From: Peptoanaerobacter stomatis | GTDB lineage: Bacteria > Bacillota > Clostridia > Peptostreptococcales > Filifactoraceae | Direction of reading: 5' to 3' | NCBI RefSeq assembly: GCF_000238095.2 | Contig: NZ_JH815225.1 | Span: 130,981-194,980 of the forward strand | DNA: 64,000 nucleotides | Part shown: one piece after another, positions 1 to 8,444 of the stretch | Layout: each line of letters opens with the position of its first letter | Position numbering within the stretch: the first letter of the stretch is position 1 | Notes under the pieces: generated by a model | Databases searched by the model: none | What the model was told of the DNA's origin: nothing | The model's input: only the letters and a program-made list of their open reading frames with translations | Made by a program: the position numbers and the translations under genes

Positions 1-135
1 TCAAGAATAAGAGATACTGATATGGCAAAAGAGATGAGTAAGTTTACAAAAGACAACATATTAACACAAGCATCTCAAGCAATGCTTGCACAAGCAAATC
101 AATTGCCACAACAAGTATTACAATTATTAAGATAG
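1..135 (+). CDS. flagellin, C-terminal fragment (5' end outside window)
   Basis: An open frame enters from the left edge and ends at TAG 133-135, giving 44 residues. They read [20 protein letters not shown], then an ILTQAS-type turn, then [18 protein letters not shown], the highly conserved D0 helix at the C-terminus of bacterial flagellins. This end packs in the filament core and carries the export and polymerisation determinants. A hairpin terminator follows directly (153-195), so this flagellin gene ends its own transcript. Its position next to a glycan/acyl-type cluster and a FliB methylase gives that region its likely role. Whether it is the only flagellin cannot be seen here. Confidence 0.93.
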   Translation, partial: SRIRDTDMAKEMSKFTKDNILTQASQAMLAQANQLPQQVLQLLR

Positions 136-152
136 TATAATATTTTTTAAGA

Positions 153-195
153 AAGTGCTATATAATGCTTAGATGTATTATATAGTGCTTTTTTT
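153..195 (+). terminator. Rho-independent terminator of the flagellin gene
   Basis: Arms 153-166 and 177-190 pair over 14 positions (two are U-G wobbles) around a 10-nt loop, followed by a run of T (191-195). Confidence 0.85.
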
Positions 196-250
196 AGTTG
201 CAAAAATAATAGTTATTAAAAATATAGCAATTATGTACTATATATATTTA

Positions 251-372
251 TACTAATACTATTTTCTAATAAAATTATGGATAACTTATATAATTATATA
301 ACATCAATATAAATAGTTTATTAAAAAAATTAATTATTATGTTTTTCCATTGTTCTATTAGATTTTAGTATA
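251..372 (+). repeat. short interspersed repeat, subtype A
   Basis: Starts TACTAATACTATTTTCTAAT, continues with AAAATTATGGATAACTTATA and ends TTTTAGTATA. The same order of blocks recurs near 15374, 46537 and, more diverged, 1648, 11905 and 24929. Confidence 0.65.
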
Positions 373-457
373 AAGCTTAACAGAACGATAAAAAATATGT
401 GTAAATTATAGTATTCTTATATGAATTATCTATTATTCTATGTGGGCTTAGTATTAG
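366..457 (-). repeat. short interspersed repeat, subtype D (inverted)
   Basis: Read on the minus strand it begins CTAATACTAAGC, passes ACATAGAATAATAGATAATT and ends in a GTTAAGCTTTATACTA block. This resembles the copies at 58396-58504 and 61361-61483. It shares its boundary with the previous copy. Confidence 0.5.
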
Positions 458-491
458 TTTAATTAGTGAATAAAAATAAACGTAATAATTG

Positions 492-528
492 GAGTATATT
501 GAAAAAAAGAGTTTTTTTTGTTATACTC
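492..528 (+). other. long A/T-rich hairpin upstream of the deacetylase gene
   Basis: GAGTATA (492-498) pairs with TATACTC (522-528). After one mismatch, a G plus seven A pairs with a T run, leaving a 3-nt loop. No T-tract follows the 3' arm, so it is not an ordinary terminator; a leader structure of the cluster transcript is possible. Confidence 0.4.
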
Positions 529-678
529 TATATTGTCTATAGTGTATTTTTTTATTTGAAACTAATAATATTAAATATAAAAAATAGACAAATTAGTAAA
601 GAATTACTATAATTATAGAAGATTTGTTGTTATATAAAGAATTATAGTAAATTTTATATAGAGGGTGTAAAAGTACTC

Positions 679-1632
679 ATGAACGAAATAACCATTGTTA
701 TGTATCATTATGTGAGAGAGCTTGAAAACACAAGATATCCGAATATAAAAGGGCTAAAATTGTCAGAGTTTAAAAAACAGATTGAATATTTTAAACAAAG
801 ATATACGTTTATATGTTTGGAAGATATTTTTGAAGCTATATATGGTGGGAAAAAATTAAAAGAAAATTCTATTTTTTTGACATTTGATGATGGATATTTA
901 GATCATTACACCAATGTATTTCCGATTTTAAAAAACAATGGAATTAGAGGTTTTTTTTCAATGCCAGCAAAAATATTAAATGAAAATGAATTACTGGATG
1001 TTAATAAAATACATTATATACTTGCTGTTGCAGATGAAAACTCTCTTATTAAAAAATTATATGAAAAATTGGATTATTATAGAGGAATCGAATTTAATTA
1101 CCCATCGAATGATGAAATTTTTAATGAAATTAATGTAGAAAAAAGCAGATTTGATAATGAAAATATAATATTTTTAAAAAGAGTATTACAGACATATCTA
1201 CCGTATGAATTGAGAAATAAAATTGTAGATGAATTATTTTTAGAATATGTACTGGAAAATGACATCAGCAAAAAGAATATACTGCTTAATGAAACGTATA
1301 TGAATATGGAACAGATTAAGCTTATGATAAAAAGTGGTATGTCATTTGGATTACATGGATATAATCATGAACATTTAAAAAATATGAGCATAGAAGATAT
1401 GAAAAAAGATATTGATAAAAGTATTTATTTTTGGGATGAAATAATAGATAAGAATTGCTTAACTATTTGCTATCCATATGGTTCATATAATAAGGACACT
1501 GTATCTTATGCTATAGAAAAAGGATGTAAGTTGGGATTTTCAACAAAAATTGCAAAGACTGAATTAAATTTAAAAAATGCATTGACTTTAAGCAGATTTG
1601 ATACAAATGATTTTTATCCGAAATCTAAATGA
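679..1632 (+). CDS. polysaccharide deacetylase family protein (NodB homology domain)
   Basis: The 317-residue protein has the NodB signature. The first motif is TFDDGY near residue 70, whose second Asp binds metal. The second is HGYNHEHL near residue 228 (HxxxxH metal site). A YPYG motif follows near residue 263. Such enzymes remove N- or O-acetyl groups from polysaccharide or peptidoglycan with a divalent metal. There is no signal peptide or membrane segment: the protein starts directly with the MYHYV strand, so it is predicted cytosolic and would act on a sugar precursor or a lipid-linked glycan, not on finished wall. GAGGGTG lies about 11 nt before the ATG. It heads the cluster downstream of flagellin, separated from the next gene by a repeat copy. 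The exact substrate cannot be told. Confidence 0.85.
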   Translation: MNEITIVMYHYVRELENTRYPNIKGLKLSEFKKQIEYFKQRYTFICLEDIFEAIYGGKKLKENSIFLTFDDGYLDHYTNVFPILKNNGIRGFFSMPAKILNENELLDVNKIHYILAVADENSLIKKLYEKLDYYRGIEFNYPSNDEIFNEINVEKSRFDNENIIFLKRVLQTYLPYELRNKIVDELFLEYVLENDISKKNILLNETYMNMEQIKLMIKSGMSFGLHGYNHEHLKNMSIEDMKKDIDKSIYFWDEIIDKNCLTICYPYGSYNKDTVSYAIEKGCKLGFSTKIAKTELNLKNALTLSRFDTNDFYPKSK

Positions 1633-1647
1633 TTTTATTTATATATT

Positions 1648-1757
1648 TAATATTATTATCTAATAAAATAATAGATATTTTATAAAAATAAGTCTATAAA
1701 TAATATCATATTTTATACAGTATAATTTTTATAGCATTCTATCAAATTTTAATATAA
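1648..1757 (+). repeat. short interspersed repeat, subtype A (diverged)
   Basis: TATTATCTAATAAAATAATAGATA at the left and TTCTATCAAATTTTAATATAAAG at the right match the two ends of the other copies. It lies between the deacetylase and malic enzyme genes. Confidence 0.5.
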
Positions 1758-1813
1758 AGCAAAAATACTTAAATTTAATATTTTATTTAAATAAATATAA
1801 TTTAGGAGGAGCT

Positions 1814-3010
1814 ATGGTTAATTTTGAAGAAGAGGCGTTAAAACTCCATAAGCAAAACAAAGGAAAAATTGGTATAAAAAGCAAGATAAATATAAATAGT
1901 AAGGAAGTATTCAGTTTGGCACATACTCCTGGAGTGGCATTTGCTTGTAAAGAAATACAAAAAAATCCAGACTCTATATATGAATATACTGCAAAAGGGA
2001 ATTTGGTGGCTGTTGTAACAGATGGTTCGTCTATATTAGGTCTTGGTAATATAGGCTCTAAAGCAGGTATGCCCGTTATGGAAGGTAAGGCTATGCTTAT
2101 GAAAGAATTTGCAGATGTTGATGCTTTTCCTATATGTTTGAATACACAAGATACAGAAGAAATAATATCTGCAATAAAAAATATATCACCTACATTTGGT
2201 GCTATCCATTTAGAAGATATAGCTGCACCAAAGTGCATAGAAATAGAAAAAAGATTATCTGATGAACTTAATATACCTGTTTTTCATGATGATAGAGATG
2301 GAGCAGGAATAGTAGTAAGTGCAGCTTTATTGAATGCACTTAAGTTAGTAAATAAACCTATAGAAAAAGTAAAAATATGCATAAATGGAGCTGGAGCTGC
2401 CGGATACGGTGTACTTAATATGTTAATGTTACTTGGAGCAAAAAATATAATAGTTTGCGATAGAAAAGGTATAATATATAAAAATAGAGAAAATGACAAT
2501 TTATTTAAACAAGAAATTGCTGATATTACGAATAAAGATTTAATAACGGGTAACTTGAAAGATGCTGTCAATAATGCGGATATTTTTATAGGTGTATCTT
2601 CGTCTAATCTATTAGATGAAAGTATGATACGATCTATGAATGAAAAATCTATAGTTTTTGCTATGGCAAATCCTGTTCCTGAAATATATCCAGATGTTGC
2701 AAAAAAATATGGGGCATTTATTGTTGGTTCTGGTAGGTCAGATTATGAAAATCAAATCAATAACATATTAGCTTTTCCGGGAGTATTCAGGGGATTATTG
2801 GATGCAAGAGCTAAAAAGATAACAGATAGTATGAAATTGGCTGCAATAAATGCAATAGCTGAGTCTATAAGTGATAGTGAATTAAATCCGAGCTATATAA
2901 TACCAAGCGCCCTTGACAGAAGAATAGCACCTCTTGTATCAAAAGCAGTATTTGACGCTTATAAAAAAGAATTTAATATTAATAAAGAAAGTGATATATA
3001 TGAAATATGA
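1814..3010 (+). CDS. NAD(P)-dependent malic enzyme (malate to pyruvate + CO2)
   Basis: The 398-residue protein has the compact bacterial malic enzyme architecture. An N-terminal catalytic domain contains YTAKGNLVAVVTDGSSILGLGN and KAMLMKEFADVDAFPIC. The metal-binding stretch is LEDIAAPKCIEIE, followed by HDDRDGAGIV. The Rossmann NAD(P) domain has GAGAAGYGVLNM near residue 191. It decarboxylates malate and yields NAD(P)H. AGGAGG precedes the ATG by 4 nt. Unusually for a central-metabolism gene, its 3' end overlaps the LuxE-like start by 11 nt, so the two are probably translationally coupled. It may supply reducing power or pyruvate to the LuxC-type reductase; that link is inference. It could equally be the cell's only housekeeping malic enzyme. 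Confidence 0.93.
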   Translation: MVNFEEEALKLHKQNKGKIGIKSKININSKEVFSLAHTPGVAFACKEIQKNPDSIYEYTAKGNLVAVVTDGSSILGLGNIGSKAGMPVMEGKAMLMKEFADVDAFPICLNTQDTEEIISAIKNISPTFGAIHLEDIAAPKCIEIEKRLSDELNIPVFHDDRDGAGIVVSAALLNALKLVNKPIEKVKICINGAGAAGYGVLNMLMLLGAKNIIVCDRKGIIYKNRENDNLFKQEIADITNKDLITGNLKDAVNNADIFIGVSSSNLLDESMIRSMNEKSIVFAMANPVPEIYPDVAKKYGAFIVGSGRSDYENQINNILAFPGVFRGLLDARAKKITDSMKLAAINAIAESISDSELNPSYIIPSALDRRIAPLVSKAVFDAYKKEFNINKESDIYEI

Positions 3011-4076
3011 TGATGTCTTAAAATATGAACCATTTTCATTAACTAAAGCTGAAAAACAAATACTTTTATTAAAAAGATTAAATTATCTAACTAAATTGCA
3101 TTATGAAAAATGTGATGATTATAGAAAAATTCTTGATTTTTTAGGATTCGATAAAAATAAAAATTATAATGTTGAAGAACAAATATTTTTACCTATTAGA
3201 CTTTTTAAAGAATTGGATTTAAAAAGCATACCTGATGATGAAATATTTAAAAAAATGACCTCATCAGGAACAACAGGGCAGCAAGTTTCAAAAATATATT
3301 TAGATAGAGCCACATCTTTATACCAACAAAAAACTCTAATAAAGATAATGAGCAGTATTATTACTCATAATCGTATGCCTATGATAATAATAGATACAAA
3401 AAGAGTTGTGAGCGATCCGAATTTTATTTCAGCAAGAAAATCTGGTATACTTGGTTTTTCATTATTTGCAAAAGATAAAATTTTTGCACTTGATGATAAT
3501 ATGAATTTGGATATAGATTTATTAGAAAAATTTTTAGAGAAACATAAAAATGAAGATATTTTCATATTTGGATATACTTTTATAATATGGCAATATTTTT
3601 ACGAAGAATTAAAAAGACGTAGAAAAACTTTAGATTTATCAAATGTTATACTACTTCATGGTGGCGGTTGGAAAAAACTGAAAAATTTAAATATATCTGA
3701 TATGGCTTTTAAAGAGTCCTTGAATCAAGTAGCAAATATAAAAAGAATATCAGAATTTTATGGCATGGCTGAACAAACTGGCAGTATATATATTACTTGT
3801 GAACATGGAAATATGCACACAAGTACATATTCAGATATTATTATTAGGAGAAAAGAGGACTTTTCTATATGTGATATAGGAGAAAAAGGAATTATACAGC
3901 TAATATCTCTTATACCGGAATCATATCCTGGACATAATATACTTACAGAAGATGAAGGAGTAATATTAGGAGAAGATGATTGTCCTTGCAATAGAAAAGG
4001 AAAGTATTTTAAAATATTAGGCAGAATACAAAATGCTGAAATTAGAGGATGTAGTGATACCTATGAGAGAAAATAA
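3000..4076 (+). CDS. LuxE-like acyl-protein synthetase
   Basis: The product has 358 residues from the ATG at 3000 (MKYDDVLKYEPF). An in-frame upstream ATG at 2934 would extend it 22 residues into malic enzyme and has no ribosome site. The adenylate-forming signature TSSGTTGQ lies at residues 87-94 and FYGMAEQTGSIY near 256, as in the LuxE family. LuxE activates a fatty acid with ATP and passes the acyl group to the cysteine of LuxC. Outside luminous bacteria, LuxE homologues sit in surface-polysaccharide clusters, where their substrates are mostly unknown. The gene overlaps malic enzyme at its start and luxC at its end, so all three should be made together. No LuxAB luciferase is present. Confidence 0.88.
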   Translation: MKYDDVLKYEPFSLTKAEKQILLLKRLNYLTKLHYEKCDDYRKILDFLGFDKNKNYNVEEQIFLPIRLFKELDLKSIPDDEIFKKMTSSGTTGQQVSKIYLDRATSLYQQKTLIKIMSSIITHNRMPMIIIDTKRVVSDPNFISARKSGILGFSLFAKDKIFALDDNMNLDIDLLEKFLEKHKNEDIFIFGYTFIIWQYFYEELKRRRKTLDLSNVILLHGGGWKKLKNLNISDMAFKESLNQVANIKRISEFYGMAEQTGSIYITCEHGNMHTSTYSDIIIRRKEDFSICDIGEKGIIQLISLIPESYPGHNILTEDEGVILGEDDCPCNRKGKYFKILGRIQNAEIRGCSDTYERK

Positions 4077-5259
4077 TGTATATCATTATATAAAATCTGA
4101 TATATATAAAGGGAAGATTTTAGATATATTTGACAGTTTAATTTGTGAGTTTTTGAATGATTTGTCGATACACTTAATGAATACTACTGACAAGAAGTTG
4201 TATCCTGATATAATAACATTTGCGTTTTATATAAGAAAATCTAATATACTAAAAAAGAAAGAGCTGTATGCAAATTCAATGACAAGAATAGGAAAAGGAG
4301 TAGTTTTTCATATTGCACCATCTAATGTGCCGATAAACTTTGCATTTTCTTTAGTATTTGGATTATTATCTGGTAATATAAATATAGTAAGAGTTTCAAA
4401 AAAAGATTTCAAGCAAACAAAAATAATATGTAATAGTATAAATAATATTTTAGATAATGATAAGTATAGTAGTATTAAAAATAATATAAGTATAATATCT
4501 TATGAACATAATAAAAAAATTACAGATTATTATTCCAATCTATGTGATGTTAGAATTATTTGGGGAGGAGATAATACAATAAATGAAATAAGAACATCCC
4601 CTATAAATACACGAACTATGGAGTTAACTTTTGCAGATAGATATTCGTTTTCTATAATATCTGCAAAAAGTATACTTGATTCATCAGATGAGCAATTAAA
4701 AAGATTATCAGAAAATTTTTATAATGATACTTATTTAATAGATCAGAATGCTTGCTCTTCACCACATCTGATAGTATGGAAAAATGATGTCGAAAATTAT
4801 GAATTATTGAAAAAATCTAAAGATATTTTTTGGAAATTTGTTTATAATACTGTAAAAAAATGGGAAATTGAAGATGTTTATGCAAGTGAAAAATATACTC
4901 TTGCATGTGAATATGCTACAATTTATGAAGAAATAGATAAGTTGGAAAGATATGATAACTATATATATATATTGAATCTCAATTCAATAAAAAATTCTAC
5001 AATAAAAATAAAAGGTAAGTTAGGATTATTTAGTCAAATATCTATTGATTCTTATGATGAAATTGCACCATTATTAAAAAAAGAAACTCAAACAATAACA
5101 TATTATGGCATTGTTTCCGGTGAAATAGTAGACTTTATAAAAAAAATTGGTACAAAAGGTGTTGATAGAATTGTACCATTCGGAAAATCATTGGAATTAG
5201 ATTTAATTTGGGACGGATATGATATTATTAATATGTTGTCAAGAATAATATATAGGTAG
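4063..5259 (+). CDS. LuxC-like acyl-CoA/acyl-protein reductase
   Basis: The 398-residue protein belongs to the LuxC branch of the aldehyde dehydrogenase superfamily. HIAPSNVPINFAFS near residue 83 is the nucleotide-binding strand region. DQNACSSPHL places the catalytic cysteine at residue 231 (counting from 4063), and DRIVPFGKSLELDLIWDGYDI near the end is typical of the family. It reduces an activated acyl group to an aldehyde with NAD(P)H. I prefer the ATG at 4063, which has AGAGGA upstream; an ATG at 4033 adds ten residues and lengthens the overlap with luxE. Together with LuxE it forms the fatty-acid-reductase pair. The aldehyde cannot feed a luciferase here, so another acceptor such as a sugar or protein amine is likely (inference). 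Confidence 0.9.
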   Translation: MRENNVYHYIKSDIYKGKILDIFDSLICEFLNDLSIHLMNTTDKKLYPDIITFAFYIRKSNILKKKELYANSMTRIGKGVVFHIAPSNVPINFAFSLVFGLLSGNINIVRVSKKDFKQTKIICNSINNILDNDKYSSIKNNISIISYEHNKKITDYYSNLCDVRIIWGGDNTINEIRTSPINTRTMELTFADRYSFSIISAKSILDSSDEQLKRLSENFYNDTYLIDQNACSSPHLIVWKNDVENYELLKKSKDIFWKFVYNTVKKWEIEDVYASEKYTLACEYATIYEEIDKLERYDNYIYILNLNSIKNSTIKIKGKLGLFSQISIDSYDEIAPLLKKETQTITYYGIVSGEIVDFIKKIGTKGVDRIVPFGKSLELDLIWDGYDIINMLSRIIYR

Positions 5260-5266
5260 ATTAATT

Positions 5267-6193
5267 ATGGATAACAACTTGTTTTTTAAAAGAGCAACGA
5301 TAAATGACTTAGATAAGATTATAAATTTTTTGAAAACTAATTTTAAAAAAAGAAAATCATATTATGAAAAGAAAGATTTTTTTAAAAATGAATTTTTAGA
5401 TTTTGATGAGTATAATATGAATTGCGTTATATCTTGTGATAAAAGTGATAATATATTGTCTTTATCAAGTTATTATATGCCTAATAAACATTTTATGCTT
5501 TCTGGATTATGGTCTTCTAATGAAAAATCACCTCCTATGACAGGTTTTTTAACAAGAAAATATATGATTGACACTGTAAAGCCAAATATATTTTGTGGAA
5601 TAACTGAAATTAAAGAATCACTTATATCTCATAGGAGATTTGCACCCAATATATTGAATTTCGAATATTATATAGTAGATAAATACAAGTACAAGTATAA
5701 TTCCAATAATTTAAAACTAATAAATCTCACATCAGATATTTATTTTTTGGATGAAAAGTCATATTCTAATATGAAGGTTAATTTTTATAAAACTTATTCT
5801 TATTTTTTAAAAAGATATATTTCAAATTTATTTTTAGATTATAAAATATATGCCTTGTATGATGCTGATACTTTGCTTTGTATTATTGTTTTTAAGATAA
5901 ATTATGAAAAAAAAATTTTGTGTATAGTAGATTATTTAGGTAATTACCAATATATAAACAATATAGATATGTCGGTATTAGCAGATGAGTACGATTGTAA
6001 CTTTATTGATTTTTTATGTTATGGATTTGATAGTAAAATTTTGCTTGATTCAGGCTTTATATTAAAAAAAGATATAGATTATTCATATACATATAATGGA
6101 AAATCACCTACTAATTATGGAAGATTATATGCTTTTTCTACAAAAACAGATATATTTTTAACAAGGGGCGATGGTATACTGCAGGAAATCTAA
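5267..6193 (+). CDS. GNAT-like acetyltransferase-fold protein, paralogue 1
   Basis: The 308-residue protein starts with FKRATINDLDKIINFLKTNFKK, the first strand and helix of a GNAT domain, followed by a second half of similar size. It is clearly related to the next protein: both share the N-terminal R-A-x-x-x-D-x-x-K-I pattern, a ..FL/ExxRY or LxRKYMI helix, and near the C-terminus a block FIDFLCYGFD..LLDSGF that matches VDFYQYGISEDILNSSGF in paralogue 2. Proteins of this type occur in surface-glycan gene clusters and presumably acylate a sugar amine. It starts 7 nt after luxC and is surely cotranscribed. I see no strong canonical acetyl-CoA loop (Q/RxxGxG/A), so catalytic activity is uncertain. 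Confidence 0.6.
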   Translation: MDNNLFFKRATINDLDKIINFLKTNFKKRKSYYEKKDFFKNEFLDFDEYNMNCVISCDKSDNILSLSSYYMPNKHFMLSGLWSSNEKSPPMTGFLTRKYMIDTVKPNIFCGITEIKESLISHRRFAPNILNFEYYIVDKYKYKYNSNNLKLINLTSDIYFLDEKSYSNMKVNFYKTYSYFLKRYISNLFLDYKIYALYDADTLLCIIVFKINYEKKILCIVDYLGNYQYINNIDMSVLADEYDCNFIDFLCYGFDSKILLDSGFILKKDIDYSYTYNGKSPTNYGRLYAFSTKTDIFLTRGDGILQEI

Positions 6194-6199
6194 TAATTG

Positions 6200-6328
6200 A
6201 TACTAATATCTGCTTAATTAATAGATAAAATTTATATTGAGATATTTATTTTAAGTATGCTTAATTTTTGGTAGCTAATCAATTCTTAAAAACAGAAATA
6301 TCCATTATTGTATTAACTTTTAGTATAA
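6200..6328 (+). repeat. short interspersed repeat, subtype B
   Basis: Begins TACTAATATCTGCTTAATTA, contains ATAGATAAAATTTATATTGA and TTTTAAGTATGCTTAATTTT, and ends ATTAACTTTTAGTATA. It lies inside the modification operon, and its last bases run straight into the AAGGAG of the next gene. Close relatives are at 32657-32781 and, inverted, at 41672-41787 and 54164-54281. Confidence 0.75.
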
Positions 6329-6337
6329 GGAGATTTT

Positions 6338-7348
6338 ATGAAAAGTAAAGTAAAGATAAGATTTGCTAATGTTCATGATGTTTCAAAAATAATGACATTT
6401 ATAAAAAAATACTGGGCTGAAAATCATATACTTGCAAATAATAAAAATTTTTTTGAATATCAGCATAAAATAGATGACAAAATTACTTATGTAATAGCAG
6501 AAAATGATTCAGAAGAAATATTAGGTCTTATAGGATACATACCGTATTCTAACGAAGATAAGCCTGATATAGCTACAGCATTATGGAAGTCTATAGATAG
6601 TACAAATCCTCTTTTAGGATATGAAATTTTGAGATATGTTATTAATAATACAAATTCAAGAATAGCCTGCTGCTGTGGTATAAATACTACTACATTTTTA
6701 TTTTATAGAAAATTAGGTTATACCATAGGTACATTAGAGCATTATTATAGACTAAATGATATAAAAGAATATAAAATAGCTATAATAAATGATAGAAAAA
6801 TCTTAGAAAACCCTACATCAAATAAAAATTATGAACTTAAAGAATTTTTTGAATTTAATAAATTACTGTCGGAATTTAATTTTAGTGTGTGTAGAGATAG
6901 AAAACCGTATAAAAGTAAAGATTATATAAAATATAGATATTTTGAACATCCTATATATAAATATAAAACATATGGAATAATAGGTGATTATGGTAAATGT
7001 AATTCTATAATTATTACAAGAGAGCAGTGTGTAGAAGAATCAAGACAATTAAGAATAATAGATTTTTTTGGAGTTGATGATGATTTAAAACATATATATA
7101 ATGCTTTGGGAGAATTAATGTGTAAAAATAATTATGAATATGTCGATTTTTATCAATATGGTATAAGCGAAGATATATTAAATTCTTCAGGCTTTATAAA
7201 AAAAGACAGTAATGATATTAACGTAATTCCAAATTATTTTGAGCCTTTTGTACAAAAAAATATAGATATACATTTTTATATATCTGAAAAAGACAATTTT
7301 TATTTATTTAAAGGTGATGCTGATCAGGATAGACCAAATTTTTATTAA
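6338..7348 (+). CDS. GNAT-like acetyltransferase-fold protein, paralogue 2
   Basis: The 336-residue protein starts VKIRFANVHDVSKIMTFIKKYW, a GNAT beginning, with an acetyltransferase-like strand VIAENDSEEILGLIGYIPY near residue 66 and FLFYRKLGYTIGTLEHYYRL near residue 127. Here the RKLGY element is the typical C-terminal part of a GNAT domain, so it looks more canonical than paralogue 1. It ends FYLFKGDADQDRPN, a tail I associate with proteins from O-antigen or flagellar-glycan clusters. AAGGAG precedes the ATG by 6 nt. The pair probably arose by duplication and may modify two positions of one sugar, or form a heterodimer; both are inference. Confidence 0.65.
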   Translation: MKSKVKIRFANVHDVSKIMTFIKKYWAENHILANNKNFFEYQHKIDDKITYVIAENDSEEILGLIGYIPYSNEDKPDIATALWKSIDSTNPLLGYEILRYVINNTNSRIACCCGINTTTFLFYRKLGYTIGTLEHYYRLNDIKEYKIAIINDRKILENPTSNKNYELKEFFEFNKLLSEFNFSVCRDRKPYKSKDYIKYRYFEHPIYKYKTYGIIGDYGKCNSIIITREQCVEESRQLRIIDFFGVDDDLKHIYNALGELMCKNNYEYVDFYQYGISEDILNSSGFIKKDSNDINVIPNYFEPFVQKNIDIHFYISEKDNFYLFKGDADQDRPNFY

Positions 7349-7439
7349 ACATAAATATTTAAAATTCAAAAAATAGAATTTTGAATATGATATATAGCTA
7401 TAAAATTGTGATATTATTAAATATAAAGGAGAATTTATT

Positions 7440-7679
7440 ATGACAAATATAGAAAAATACAATGCTGTTTTTATGGGAACTTTTTCAATAAACGAAAATG
7501 ATTTGAAAGAAAATCCTACTTATCAAAAACTTAAAGTGTGGGATTCAGTTGCTCATATGTCTCTTATTTTTGCGATAGAAGAAGCTTTTGATATATCATT
7601 TGAAACAGATGATATGATAGACTTTGATTCTTATGAAAAAGGAAAAGAATTATTAAAAAAATATGATATACAATTCTAA
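7440..7679 (+). CDS. acyl carrier protein
   Basis: A 79-residue acidic helical protein with WDSVAHMSLI, where Ser36 is the expected 4'-phosphopantetheine attachment site (D-S-hydrophobic motif). AAAGGAG lies 8 nt upstream. Being encoded 11 nt before the SDR reductase and in the same run as an AMP-forming ligase and LuxC/LuxE, it is a dedicated carrier, not the fatty-acid synthase AcpP, which normally has DSLD and sits with fab genes. The likely flow is ligase to ACP, reduction on the carrier, then transfer or reductive release. This flow is inferred from the gene set. Confidence 0.9.
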   Translation: MTNIEKYNAVFMGTFSINENDLKENPTYQKLKVWDSVAHMSLIFAIEEAFDISFETDDMIDFDSYEKGKELLKKYDIQF

Positions 7680-7690
7680 GGGATGATAAA

Positions 7691-8428
7691 ATGTTAAATG
7701 ATAAAAATATAATAGTTACAGGAAGTAATAGAGGCATAGGAAAATCAATAGTAAAGATATTGGCATCCAATAAGGCAAATATTTGGGCTGTAAGTAGAAA
7801 TATAACTGATGAATATATAAATTTTTTAAGAGATTTAGAAAGAAAAAACGGTATTTTTATAAAACCTATATATGCAGATATGAGAAGTGAAGAAAATATA
7901 AAAGATGCATATAAAGAAATAAGTTCTGAAAAAAAACAAATAGATGGTTTAGTAAATACTGCAGGTATTATGAATAATACATTATTTTCTATGACATCAT
8001 CAAGTGTTTTTAAAGATGAAATGTCTGTGAATTTCTATTCTATTTTTCTACTTACACAACTTGTAAGTAAGAAAATGCAAAGACAGAAGAATGGTAGTAT
8101 TGTAAACTTTACTTCTACAGTGGCAATAGATGGTTGTGATGGAAAGGCATCATATTCTGCTACTAAAGGAGCAATTCTTTCTTTTACAAAATCAATAGCT
8201 AAAGAATTAGGCTCATATAATGTAAGAGCTAATTGCATTGCTCCAGGTATAGTAGATACAGATTTGATAAGTAATGTTAGTGATGAAAAGAAAAAAATAT
8301 ATATTGATAGTACATCACTAAAGAGAATAGCGCATACTGACGAAATAGCAAATGTAGCATTATTTTTACTTTCAGAGTATTCAAGTTATATTACTGGTCA
8401 AGTTATAAGAGTAGATGGTGGATTATAG
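7691..8428 (+). CDS. SDR-family 3-oxoacyl-ACP reductase-like protein
   Basis: The 245-residue classical short-chain dehydrogenase has the cofactor motif TGSNRGIG at 10-17, an NTAG motif near 89-92 (NNAG in most relatives), catalytic Ser142 and Tyr155/Lys159 in SYSATKGA, and it ends TGQVIRVDGGL like FabG. Such enzymes reduce a 3-keto group on ACP, or a sugar keto group. GGGATG lies 6 nt before the ATG. Its place directly after the ACP favours an acyl-ACP substrate. No ketosynthase is encoded in the cluster, so the keto substrate would have to come from elsewhere or from a preformed acid. Confidence 0.88.
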   Translation: MLNDKNIIVTGSNRGIGKSIVKILASNKANIWAVSRNITDEYINFLRDLERKNGIFIKPIYADMRSEENIKDAYKEISSEKKQIDGLVNTAGIMNNTLFSMTSSSVFKDEMSVNFYSIFLLTQLVSKKMQRQKNGSIVNFTSTVAIDGCDGKASYSATKGAILSFTKSIAKELGSYNVRANCIAPGIVDTDLISNVSDEKKKIYIDSTSLKRIAHTDEIANVALFLLSEYSSYITGQVIRVDGGL

Positions 8429-8444
8429 AGAAAAGGCGATGTTA

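Larger units (their letters stand above)
136..678. other. 543-bp gene-free region between flagellin and the modification cluster
   Basis: It holds the flagellin terminator, two adjoining copies of the short interspersed repeat (251-372 and 366-457) and a long A/T hairpin (492-528). I see no credible ORF. The promoter of the deacetylase gene must lie in the last ~150 bases, but no box stands out. Confidence 0.6.

Noticed and set aside
2934-2999. 22-residue N-terminal extension of the LuxE-like protein
   Set aside because: The upstream ATG lies within the malic enzyme gene without a ribosome site, and its Lys/Ile-rich peptide is unlike the family start.
3000-5259. Bioluminescence (lux) operon
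   Set aside because: LuxE- and LuxC-like genes are present, but there is no LuxA/LuxB luciferase or LuxD thioesterase; the neighbours point to surface or flagellin modification.
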